This document shows, piece after piece, positions 1-6,442 of a stretch of DNA of 19,989 nt (within the stretch, counting starts at the first letter, position 1; each line of letters starts with the position of its first letter). Made by a program: the position numbers and the translations under genes. Source of the stretch: Paramuribaculum sp. (lineage in GTDB: Bacteria; Bacteroidota; Bacteroidia; Bacteroidales; Muribaculaceae); NCBI GenBank assembly GCA_009775605.1, contig VSPV01000035.1, positions 1 through 19,989 of the forward strand, given 5' to 3'. The notes below the pieces were generated by a model. It was not told the origin of the DNA and ran no database searches. It saw only the letters and a list, made by a program, of their open reading frames with translations.

Positions 1-600
1 TATGGCAAGTCGAAATGGCAGGCAGAGGAAGTATTGCAGCGGTGGTATGAGTCGCACCCCGACTGGACTATAGACATCATCCGCCCGACTGTAATCTTCG
101 GCGAACGTAACCGCGGTAATGTCTACAATCTGTTGAAGCAGATATCCTCGGGCAAGTTCCTGATGGTAGGCAAAGGTGAGAATCGTAAATCCATGGCCTA
201 TATCGGCAATATCGTTGCATTCGTGAAATATCTGATTGACAATGGCACGAGCGGATACAACGTATATAACTACGTTGACAAGCCCGACAACAACATGAAC
301 CAGCTTGTGGGCCACGTGAGCAAAGTGCTCAACAAGCATATCCCCGCAACCCACTTCCCTTATTGGCTTGGAATGCTTGGGGGCTACGGTTTCGATCTGA
401 TTGCAAAACTGACCGGTAAAAAGCTCACCATATCCTCGGTGCGCGTAAAGAAATTCTGTGCCACAACCGAATTCGATGCCACCAAAGTGCATACATGCGG
501 CTTCAAAGCTCCCTATACCCTTGACGAAGGTCTGGCCCGCACTCTCGAATTTGAGTTCGTGCATCCCCGCACCGACGATGGCCCCTTCAAGACAGAATAA
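1..600 (+). CDS. NAD-dependent epimerase/dehydratase (extended SDR), C-terminal part
   Basis: The frame is open from base 1 and ends at TAA (598-600), so the 5' end lies outside the window. The visible 199 residues begin with YGKSK, which fits the YxxxK catalytic pair of extended short-chain dehydrogenases. DIIRPTVIFGERNRGNVYNLLKQI follows, the usual 'RP..vyG' segment after the active site, and then a C-terminal substrate-binding part. The NAD-binding GxxGxxG segment must lie upstream. By family it should act on a nucleotide sugar or a similar substrate, often in surface polysaccharide synthesis, but the substrate cannot be read from this fragment. A possible terminator lies 32 bp downstream. 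The family call is firm and the exact reaction is unknown. Confidence 0.85.
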   Translation, partial: YGKSKWQAEEVLQRWYESHPDWTIDIIRPTVIFGERNRGNVYNLLKQISSGKFLMVGKGENRKSMAYIGNIVAFVKYLIDNGTSGYNVYNYVDKPDNNMNQLVGHVSKVLNKHIPATHFPYWLGMLGGYGFDLIAKLTGKKLTISSVRVKKFCATTEFDATKVHTCGFKAPYTLDEGLARTLEFEFVHPRTDDGPFKTE

Positions 601-631
601 TCCTCCGACAGTTCATATCGAATTTGAAAAT

Positions 632-667
632 GGCCGTTTCGCAGAGCGCGGGGCGGCTGTTTTTGTG
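632..667 (+). terminator. Possible intrinsic terminator after the epimerase gene
   Basis: A GCCG (633-636) and CGGC (654-657) pair encloses a GC-rich loop and is followed by TGTTTTTG. The stem is short, so this is a weak call. Position (32 bp after the stop) and the T-run are the main support. Confidence 0.35.
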
Positions 668-711
668 TTGAAGGAAGGGTCGGAGCCGTCCGAGTTGTCG
701 GAAACCTTATA

Positions 712-750
712 AAATCAAAAAGCCGCAGGGGGCGGAGGCTCGATGCGGCT
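712..750 (-). terminator. Intrinsic terminator of the tRNA-Arg transcript
   Basis: On the minus strand AGCCGCA (complement of 744-750) pairs with TGCGGCT (complement of 721-727) and is followed by TTTTTGATTTT (complement of 710-720). It begins 10 bp after the tRNA 3' end, as expected for a single-gene tRNA transcript. A seven-pair GC-rich stem plus T-run is a good intrinsic terminator. Confidence 0.75.
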
Positions 751-760
751 TGAAATCAGG

Positions 761-834
761 TGATTCGGATGCGACTCGAACGCATGACCGTCTGCTTAGA
801 AGGCAGATGCTCTATCCAGCTGAGCTACCGAACC
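761..834 (-). tRNA. tRNA-Arg (anticodon TCT)
   Basis: The minus strand folds into a complete cloverleaf of 74 nt. The acceptor GGTTCGG pairs with CCGAATC (one G-T pair) and the discriminator base is A. U8-A9 is followed by the D arm GCTC/GAGC. The anticodon stem TCTGC/GCAGA holds the loop CTTCTAA (anticodon TCT). The variable loop is CGGTC, and the T arm ATGCG/CGCAT holds the loop TTCGAGT. CCA is not encoded; the bases after the discriminator are CCT. It reads AGA codons. It has its own promoter (850-880) and terminator (712-750), so it appears to be a single-gene transcript. Confidence 0.97.
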
Positions 835-849
835 CTGGGTTTCGTGGCG

Positions 850-880
850 CAAAGGTAGGCAATTTTGGGAATGACTGCAA
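850..880 (-). promoter_or_regulatory. Bacteroidetes-type promoter of the tRNA-Arg gene
   Basis: The minus strand carries TACCTTTG (complement of 850-857), an exact TAnnTTTG -7 box. TTG (complement of 878-880) lies 20 nt upstream as the -33 element. The expected start is about 10 nt before the mature tRNA 5' end at 834. Confidence 0.75.
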
Positions 881-1013
881 GATTTCGGAACAATTTAGCT
901 AATTTTGAGGTGAATTTTCCTTGTGGCGGGGCTATTTATGGTTCTTAGGAACTGTTCGGGAGTTCTGTTTCGCTCCAAAATGCTGAAATGTCGAATTCTG
1001 AGTTAACGCCACA

Positions 1014-1053
1014 AAGGTCATAAACCCAATGCTGCGAAGGCTATAAACCAATT
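1014..1053. repeat. Short imperfect direct repeat upstream of the GlmU-like gene
   Basis: AAGGTCATAAACCCAAT (1014-1030) and AAGGCTATAAACCAATT (1037-1053) are near copies whose starts lie 23 bp apart, ending 3 bp before the start codon at 1057. They could be a regulator site or chance; nothing known was recognised. The rest of 835-1056 holds the tRNA promoter and no other clear signal. No good TAnnTTTG promoter was found for the downstream gene; TATTTATG at 933-940 is one base off but lacks a well-spaced -33 box. Confidence 0.4.
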
Positions 1054-1056
1054 GTT

Positions 1057-2226
1057 ATGTCACGAAATATAATTCTTGCTGATAATGCCGAGGCTCGCCT
1101 TTCTCTGCTGCCTCTCACTTTTACCCGACCGATTGCCCGGCTGCTCACGGGCCTCTTCACCATCGAGGAACGTTGGCAGCGCTATCTCCCGGGGGAGTAT
1201 TCGTATCTTACGGCCGACTATCTCTCGGAGGTGTTTCCGCTCAGAGAGTCGGGCGACGACAATCTGATAATAGACTCGCGAGTGATTGCCGACCGGCAGC
1301 TTGCCGAGGCCGTCGCAGCCCTCAGGATGGGCGAAGGCCTCATGGCCGGCGACGTGCTCGTGGCGCGGCGCGGGGCCGTGGAGGACGAGCCGGAGAGCAT
1401 TATGGAATATGAAGGCCCGGTGACGGTAATCAACCGTCCGTTCGACGTGTTCCTGACCAACGGCGCGTCGCTGGAGAGCGACTTTGCCGAAGTGACCCGC
1501 GGACGCACATCGCAGCCGCTACCGCCCTCGTGCATGGTGATAGGCGACGCGTCGCGGCTCTTTATTGAGGATGGCGCCACGGTGTCGGGCGCGGTGATAA
1601 ACGTGGAGACCGGGCCTGTCTACATCGGCCGCGGAGCCACGGTGATGGAGGGTGCGTGCATGCGCGGCCCTATCGCCGTCCTCGACCATTCGACCGTGAA
1701 TATGGGTGCCAAGATTTATGGAGCGACCACCATCGGGCCGCACTCCAAGGTGGGCGGCGAGCTGAACAACGTGGTGATTATCGGCTACAGCAACAAGGCC
1801 CACGACGGTTTTCTGGGCAACGCCGTGATCGGGGAGTGGTGTAACCTCGGCGCAGGCTGCACGGCTTCTAATCTCAAGAACGACTATACGGAAATCAAGC
1901 TCTGGAACTATGCCTCGCGGCGCTTCCAGCGCACCGGGCTGCAGTTCTGCGGCCTGATAATGGGCGACCACTCGAAGGCCGGCATCAATACTATGTTCAA
2001 TACGGCGACGGTGCTTGGTGTGGGTGTCAACGTGCACGGCACCGGCTTCCCGCGCAATTTCGTGCCGTCGTTTTCCGATGGCTCCGCAGCCGGGTTCTCC
2101 GAGCAGTCCTTTCAGAAATTCCTGGATGTGGCCGCCCGCGTGATGGCGCGCCGCGACCGCACTCTTGGCGAGGCGGAGGTGAGGATGTATGAGGCGTTGT
2201 ATTCCCTGACGGAGACTTACCGCTGA
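1057..2226 (+). CDS. GlmU-like sugar nucleotidyltransferase with left-handed beta-helix domain
   Basis: This 389-residue protein matches in length and layout the Bacteroidetes 'putative sugar nucleotidyltransferase' family (GlmU-like, NTP_transf_4 type). The N-terminal part (about 1-150) begins MSRNIILADNAEARLSLLPLTFTRPIARL, a nucleotidyltransferase-like start without the classical GlmU signature. From about 155 to 340 come hexapeptide-type repeats of a left-handed beta helix (IEDGATVSGAVI, VYIGRGATVMEG, AKIYGATTIG). HDGFLGNAVIGEWCNLGAGC at about 250-270 resembles the acetyltransferase site of GlmU. By family it may make UDP-N-acetylglucosamine or another NDP-sugar for envelope synthesis; this is inference. 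The ATG at 1057 is the natural start. Its stop lies 24 bp from the convergent antiporter gene, with no terminator visible between. Confidence 0.85.
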   Translation: MSRNIILADNAEARLSLLPLTFTRPIARLLTGLFTIEERWQRYLPGEYSYLTADYLSEVFPLRESGDDNLIIDSRVIADRQLAEAVAALRMGEGLMAGDVLVARRGAVEDEPESIMEYEGPVTVINRPFDVFLTNGASLESDFAEVTRGRTSQPLPPSCMVIGDASRLFIEDGATVSGAVINVETGPVYIGRGATVMEGACMRGPIAVLDHSTVNMGAKIYGATTIGPHSKVGGELNNVVIIGYSNKAHDGFLGNAVIGEWCNLGAGCTASNLKNDYTEIKLWNYASRRFQRTGLQFCGLIMGDHSKAGINTMFNTATVLGVGVNVHGTGFPRNFVPSFSDGSAAGFSEQSFQKFLDVAARVMARRDRTLGEAEVRMYEALYSLTETYR

Positions 2227-2250
2227 TTTATTGTCGAACCGGCACTTAGA

Positions 2251-4452
2251 TCAGAGCTCTATGCGGTTCTGGCGGTTGCGGTGGGTGAAGCGCTTGCGCA
2301 GCGCTATACCGCGGCGGTAGATTTCCATGACGCGCAGCCAGATGGGCGACGGAGCCGAGGCAATGTCGGTGGAGAGCGAATCGGCCATCATCGGCACTAT
2401 GCCCTCGTCGCCGAACTGCTCCGGATATATTATGAGCAGGTTGTTTCGCGAGAAATACTTGCGCAGAAACTCCGGCAGTGTGTCCATGAACGAGGTGAAC
2501 GAGACCGATGCGCGCCGTGAGCTCACAACAACCATCAGGTCATCGTCCAGAATCTTATTGGCCAGTAGCACGAAATCGTCCATCTGTTCCAGCGGCCGGA
2601 ACTCGGCGCGGATTTCAAATGCGCCGCTGCGGAGCACGGCCTTTATGGCTCCGGCTGTGGCCGTGGTGCAGCAGAAAATAATGCGGCAACCGAGCTGACG
2701 CGTGATGTTTCCAAGCGCTTCCACCCACTGGCGGAAGCCGGTCTCATACTCGGCTTTCGGAGGAACGGCAACCACCACGCGTGTCACGGTGTTGATGGGT
2801 ATGAAGCAGCGCGAGATGGAAATCATGCGGTATGTGGCCTTGAGCAGTTGCTCGAGCTTGTCGCCCAGAAAACTGTCAAGCACCATCGTGCGGCGGTGCA
2901 GACCTATCACCACCTCCGTTATGTCGCGCTCATGGATGGCGTTGAGCACGCCCGTGACGAAGTTGTAATCGTAGCGTTCCACCGGCTCCAGCCGCAGGTC
3001 GACGCTCGCGGCCACCTGTTCGGCCGTGTCGAGCGAACTGCGGCCCACGGCGCGGCTCTGTGCGGAATTGTCGTTTCGCACATGCAGGGCGTAGAGGTGT
3101 CGCGCGCGGCTGTCGGCAGGCTGCATCATCACGGCGAGGTTCACCAGCTCAGTGGCCGATTCGGGGTTAGCCACGGGAATGAGCACATTGGAAATGCGCG
3201 ACTTGTCCTTGGCGTTCTCGCCGGTGAGAATCTCCTCTTTTGTCAGGCTCATCACCTTGAGCTTTGAGGCCGCGCGCGAAGTGCCGAGGGAGCTTACGGT
3301 GCATGTGACGAGTATCATCACTATGGTGCCGTCGAGAATCGTCTCCTCGAAAATCCCCAAATTGAAGCCGATCATCACCACAGCCAGCGCTACGGCCGTG
3401 TGGGCGTTGCTGAGCTGATACATAATCGAGCGGTCGATGGCATTCATGCCGAACGTTTTCTGCGTGGCGAAAGCGGCAAGCCATTTGGTGGCCATGGCTG
3501 TGGCGCACATAACCGTGGCCACATAGATGGTGTTCCATCCCGTGAACAGAACCTTTATATTTATGAGCATTCCCACACCTATCAGGAAATAGGGAATGAA
3601 AAGTGCGTTGCCCACGAACTCTATGCGTCCCATCAGGGGCGACTTGCCGGGGATATAACGGTTGAGCACCAGTCCGGCGTAGAAAGCGCCGAACACGGCC
3701 TCTATGTGAATTGCGACAGCCATCTCCGCCGCCAAGAACACCATGGCGAGCACATAGATAAACTGCAGTATGGTCTCGTGGTAGCGTTTGAAAAACCACC
3801 GCGTAAGCCGCGGGTAGATATATACCGTTATGAGGCAGTAGAGAATCAGAGAGCCCAGCAGACGCAGTATTCCCATCACCTCGAAGCTGCCGTCGCGCGC
3901 CACTCCCACCGTGGCCGCAAGTACAATGAGTGACCCCAGCACCGTGAAGATAGTCCCCGCTATGGCTATGACCACGGCCGGTTGCCGGGTGAGGCCGAAG
4001 CGCGACACTATGGGGTAGGCGAGCAGAGTGTGGGCCGCAAACATCGAGGCGAGGAGCACCGATGTGAGCAGGCTGAGTTTCAGGAATGTCAGTGCCGCCA
4101 CCGTTCCCAGCAAAAGAGGGATGAAGAAGGTGAACATACCGAACACCACGCCCTTGCGCAGGTTCTTCTTCAGGTGGTACATGTCTATCTCTATGCCCGC
4201 CAGGAACATGAGGTAAAGCAGCCCCACCTGGCCGAACACCTCGAAGCTCATGTCGCGCGCCAGGAGGTTGAAACCGTAGGGGCCGGCTATCACACCCGCC
4301 AGTATGAGACCTATAACGGTGGGAATCCTCAGGCGGTTGAAAATCATGGGTGTGACCAGCATGATCATCAGAACCACGAGGAAGATACCCACCGGCGATG
4401 TTATCAGAGGCCGGGTGGCGTTGATTGCGTATGCTATCAGGGCCGTGCTCAC
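2251..4452 (-). CDS. CPA2-family cation:proton antiporter with C-terminal USP-like region
   Basis: The 733-residue protein has an N-terminal membrane half (about 15-410) of 12-13 hydrophobic helices typical of Na+/H+ exchanger family PF00999, including VIGLILAGVIAGPYGF, the usual signature after the first helices. The cytoplasmic C-terminal half (about 420-700) looks like two universal-stress-protein-like segments (NVLIPVANPESATELVNLA and TRVVVAVPPKAEY) rather than the TrkA-N domain of KefB/KefC. It should exchange Na+ or K+ for protons across the inner membrane. The start is GTG at 4452, overlapping the asd stop as GTGA, so translation is probably coupled to asd. No internal promoter was seen. 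The family is firm; the ion and the role of the C-terminal region are unknown. Confidence 0.9.
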   Translation of the reverse strand: MSTALIAYAINATRPLITSPVGIFLVVLMIMLVTPMIFNRLRIPTVIGLILAGVIAGPYGFNLLARDMSFEVFGQVGLLYLMFLAGIEIDMYHLKKNLRKGVVFGMFTFFIPLLLGTVAALTFLKLSLLTSVLLASMFAAHTLLAYPIVSRFGLTRQPAVVIAIAGTIFTVLGSLIVLAATVGVARDGSFEVMGILRLLGSLILYCLITVYIYPRLTRWFFKRYHETILQFIYVLAMVFLAAEMAVAIHIEAVFGAFYAGLVLNRYIPGKSPLMGRIEFVGNALFIPYFLIGVGMLINIKVLFTGWNTIYVATVMCATAMATKWLAAFATQKTFGMNAIDRSIMYQLSNAHTAVALAVVMIGFNLGIFEETILDGTIVMILVTCTVSSLGTSRAASKLKVMSLTKEEILTGENAKDKSRISNVLIPVANPESATELVNLAVMMQPADSRARHLYALHVRNDNSAQSRAVGRSSLDTAEQVAASVDLRLEPVERYDYNFVTGVLNAIHERDITEVVIGLHRRTMVLDSFLGDKLEQLLKATYRMISISRCFIPINTVTRVVVAVPPKAEYETGFRQWVEALGNITRQLGCRIIFCCTTATAGAIKAVLRSGAFEIRAEFRPLEQMDDFVLLANKILDDDLMVVVSSRRASVSFTSFMDTLPEFLRKYFSRNNLLIIYPEQFGDEGIVPMMADSLSTDIASAPSPIWLRVMEIYRRGIALRKRFTHRNRQNRIEL

Positions 4453-5456
4453 TTCTTGTGGGCCAGCATGAACATGGCAATCTGCACGGCGTTCAGAGCC
4501 GCTCCTTTTTTAATCTGGTCGCCTACAATCCAGAATGTGAGGCCGCAGGGGTTGGTGAGGTCTTTGCGCAGACGGCCCACATAGACCGGGTCGGTGCCTG
4601 CCGCGTCGAGGGGCATAGGGTATTTCTTGGAGGCGGGTTCGTCGACCACTACCAGGCCCTCGGCGTTTTCAAATGCGTGGCGAACGGCATCCAGTTCCAG
4701 AGGTTGCTCGGTTTCAGCCCAGATGGCCTCGCTGTGGGCGCGGAGCACAGGCACGCGCACGCACATCGCGCTTACGTCGAGGCCGGGAGCATGCATGATT
4801 TTTTTAGTCTCGTTGAACATCTTCATCTCCTCCTTGGTATAGCCGTTGTCCATGAACACGTCGACCTGCGGAATGAGGTTGTAGGCGAGCTGGTATGCGA
4901 ATTTCTCGACCGTCGGCTCCTTTCCGGCCAGAAGCTCCTCGTACTGGTGGCGGAGTTCTTCCATGGCCGAAGCTCCCGCGCCGCTGGCTGCCTGATAGGT
5001 AGCCACATGGACGCGGCGTATCGGGCTCAGGTCGTTGATGGGCTTGAGAGCCACAACCATCTGTATGGTGGTGCAGTTGGGGTTGGCAATGATATTGCGG
5101 GGGGCATTGAACGCGTCCATGCCGTTGACCTCCGGAACAACCAGAGGCACATCCTCGTCCATGCGGAAAGCGCTTGAATTGTCAATCATCAGGGCGCCGT
5201 GGCGGGTGATGGTTTCGGCATATTCCTTGCTCACTGAGGCTCCTGCCGATACAAAAGCGAAGTCTATACCCTTGAAATCGTCGCCATGACGGAGTTCCTT
5301 CACTTCGTATTCTTTTCCGCGAAAAGTATATTTGCGTCCGGCACTGCGTTTCGAGCCGAAGAGCACGAGGTTGTCGATAGGAAAATTCTGTTCGTCGAGC
5401 ACGCGGAGAAACTCCTGGCCCACTGCGCCGCTGGCGCCAACAATAGCTACGTTCAT
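4449..5456 (-). CDS. asd: Aspartate-semialdehyde dehydrogenase
   Basis: This enzyme reduces aspartyl phosphate to aspartate semialdehyde with NADPH, the branch point to lysine/diaminopimelate, threonine and methionine. From the ATG at 5456 it is 335 residues, the usual length. It starts MNVAIVGASGAVGQEFLRVLDEQNFP with the NADP-binding GASGAVG at residues 7-13. The catalytic cysteine lies in NPNCTT (C128), and RVPVLRAHSEA is the later conserved segment. An in-frame ATG at 5501 would add 15 residues, but the -7 box TAAATTTG (5489-5496) lies inside that extension, so 5456 is preferred. The leader would then be about 25-30 nt, too short for a lysine riboswitch. The antiporter gene overlaps its stop by 4 bp. 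Confidence 0.96.
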   Translation of the reverse strand: MNVAIVGASGAVGQEFLRVLDEQNFPIDNLVLFGSKRSAGRKYTFRGKEYEVKELRHGDDFKGIDFAFVSAGASVSKEYAETITRHGALMIDNSSAFRMDEDVPLVVPEVNGMDAFNAPRNIIANPNCTTIQMVVALKPINDLSPIRRVHVATYQAASGAGASAMEELRHQYEELLAGKEPTVEKFAYQLAYNLIPQVDVFMDNGYTKEEMKMFNETKKIMHAPGLDVSAMCVRVPVLRAHSEAIWAETEQPLELDAVRHAFENAEGLVVVDEPASKKYPMPLDAAGTDPVYVGRLRKDLTNPCGLTFWIVGDQIKKGAALNAVQIAMFMLAHKK

Positions 5457-5488
5457 CGCTTTTATGGGTGTTTTGTGGTTAAACTTTG

Positions 5489-5521
5489 CAAATTTACTCA
5501 TTTTGCCTGAAATTTCGGAAA
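5489..5521 (-). promoter_or_regulatory. Promoter of asd and the antiporter gene
   Basis: The minus strand has an exact TAnnTTTG -7 box, TAAATTTG (complement of 5489-5496). A TTTC (complement of 5518-5521) lies 21 nt upstream as a weaker -33 box. Transcription would begin near 5483, about 27 nt before the ATG at 5456. Confidence 0.65.
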
Positions 5522-5680
5522 TAGCAGGTGTGAAAAAACTTGAGGGCCGGGCTGAGCGTACGTAGAGTGAGCATCGCAGTTCTTAGTGATGTGGCAACGG
5601 TGGTAGCTATTATCGTCTGAAAGTATTCCGGAAGGGATGCGAACGGTGTGGAAACGTCTATATTGTAACACTTCACGTAG

Positions 5681-5738
5681 CCTGATTTTCAATATTTTGC
5701 GAAAAAGAGAATTTATATTGATTGAATTTGAAATCAGG
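5681..5738. repeat. Inverted repeat just upstream of the ncRNA promoter
   Basis: CCTGATTTTCAA (5681-5692) and TTGAAATCAGG (5728-5738) are inverted copies differing by one inserted T and separated by 35 bp of AT-rich DNA. The right arm ends 5 bp before the -33 box at 5744, so a regulator site for that promoter is possible. The remainder of 5522-5680 shows no gene or clear signal. Confidence 0.45.
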
Positions 5739-5743
5739 ATATA

Positions 5744-5774
5744 TTGCGGTGTGCGCGACAAGAAATTAATTTTG
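5744..5774 (+). promoter_or_regulatory. Bacteroidetes-type promoter of the candidate ncRNA
   Basis: TTG (5744-5746), a 20 nt spacer and TAATTTTG (5767-5774) fit the -33/-7 consensus exactly at the -7 box. The expected start is about 5779-5781. No protein gene lies downstream on this strand until 8325, so the promoter is best explained by a non-coding transcript. Confidence 0.7.
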
Positions 5775-5779
5775 TATTC

Positions 5780-5982
5780 ACAAGGCGTGAAAAGATGCGC
5801 CTTAAAAGAGAAAGAAGTGCATAAACGTTATGTGATTTTGGGTTAGGTTTATGGTTTTATAACCATAGACATGAGGACGCGTCAGTGATGATACGTCCTT
5901 TTGTTTTCATTATTGGATTTCACGCCGGTGTGCGTCTGCGGTTGCTATACACAACTTCCGCTCCCGTACACCGGCATTTTTT
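5780..5982 (+). ncRNA. Candidate structured non-coding RNA, about 200 nt
   Basis: The transcript is framed by a consensus promoter (5744-5774) and a terminator hairpin with a T6 run. Between them are successive hairpins. AAGGCG/CGCCTT with a 10 nt loop is at about 5782-5803. CATAA-ACG-TTATG lies near 5820-5832. GTTTATGGTT/AACCATAGAC with loop TTAT (5847-5870) has ten pairs, one of them G-T. AGGACG/CGTCCT (5874-5899) is followed by TTTGTTTT. GCCGGTGT/ACACCGGC (5924-5975) encloses an inner GCG-GTTG/CAAC-CGC stem. The only short reading frame seen, 9 codons from the ATG at about 5794, looks incidental. I did not recognise the family. Its size and isolation would fit a 6S-like or other Bacteroidales RNA, but I cannot show this. 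Confidence 0.55.
5924..5982 (+). terminator. Terminator hairpin of the candidate ncRNA
   Basis: GCCGGTGT (5924-5931) pairs perfectly with ACACCGGC (5968-5975) and is followed by ATTTTTTAT. The 36 nt between them can form an inner stem (GCG-GTTG with CAAC-CGC). The strong 8-pair GC-rich base and T6 run support termination. An earlier weaker hairpin (5874-5899 plus TTTGTTTT) could give a shorter form. Confidence 0.75.
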
Positions 5983-6112
5983 ATCGTGCACAGTTTATGA
6001 GGCCGGTTATTCATGGTTAATGTGAAAAACCGGTTGAAGTGTTAAAAACTTTCTGGAAGGAATTTTTTAGACCGATAGTTTGAAAAGTCGGGGGATACTT
6101 ATTCAAAATATA

Positions 6113-6154
6113 TTGTAACAGGCGAAAAGCGCCGGAGGCGCGAATTTTTTACAA
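6113..6154. terminator. Compact hairpin, possibly a terminator usable from both sides
   Basis: GCGCC-GGA-GGCGC (6129-6141) is followed on the plus strand by GAATTTTTT and on the minus strand directly by TTTTCGCC. An outer TTGTAA (6113-6118) and TTACAA (6149-6154) can close it further. On the minus strand it would end the Crp-like transcript about 300 nt after the stop codon. The direction of use is uncertain. Confidence 0.45.
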
Positions 6155-6171
6155 CCGGTTGCGTCAGCTGC

Positions 6172-6352
6172 CGGAGAAAGAGGCCAATAGATTTCTTCGA
6201 GGCAAGCTGCGGAGCATGCGGGCCTCGCTGCCCCCGTAAGCATGGGCAGTCTGTTAGGGCCCCACGCTCACGCACACTGCGCCATCGCCATTCCCAGGCT
6301 CGCCGCAGGTGGAACAGACAATATTTTTCCCGCAGCTTGCGCAGCGGGTTTT
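6172..6352. other. GC-rich hairpin cluster without a gene
   Basis: Consecutive hairpins are visible: CGGAGAAA/TTTCTTCG (6172-6199, one G-T pair), CGAGGC/GCCTCG (6198-6227, sharing two bases with the previous one), CTGCCC/GGGCAG (6228-6249), and CCCGCAGC-TTGC-GCAGCGGG (6329-6348, one A-A mismatch) followed by TTTT. The density suggests a structured RNA or a folded repeat element. No exact TAnnTTTG promoter lies upstream (TAGTTTG near 6076 is one base short). The reading frames here show no recognisable protein. The flanks 5983-6112 and 6353-6442 hold several CCGGTT/AACCGG copies and nothing else I can assign. Confidence 0.4.
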
Positions 6353-6442
6353 ACAGAAGACGCGGCTCCACCGCTCCAAGTTGGCTAATCTGATACATGT
6401 ATTGCAGACCCATTTTAACTACCATTATTTTACATTGACCGG

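Noticed and set aside
3167..4480. 437-residue minus-strand frame within the antiporter gene
   Set aside because: It lies in another frame of a clear antiporter gene. Its composition (rich in R, H, G, P, S) and lack of any domain mark it as a shadow.
5457..5521. Lysine riboswitch or other leader before asd
   Set aside because: The predicted leader from the -7 box to the ATG at 5456 is under 30 nt, far too short for a lysine riboswitch.
5498..5761. Short frames on both strands in the asd upstream region
   Set aside because: They overlap promoter elements and an inverted repeat, have no recognisable domains, and no start context supports them.
5874..5900. Hammerhead ribozyme suggested by TGATGA near 5887
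   Set aside because: The GAAA part of the catalytic core and a three-stem junction are missing.
5983..6442. RNase P RNA, tmRNA or replication origin in the gene-free stretch
   Set aside because: The conserved RNase P and tmRNA core sequences and DnaA boxes (TTATCCACA type) were looked for and not found.
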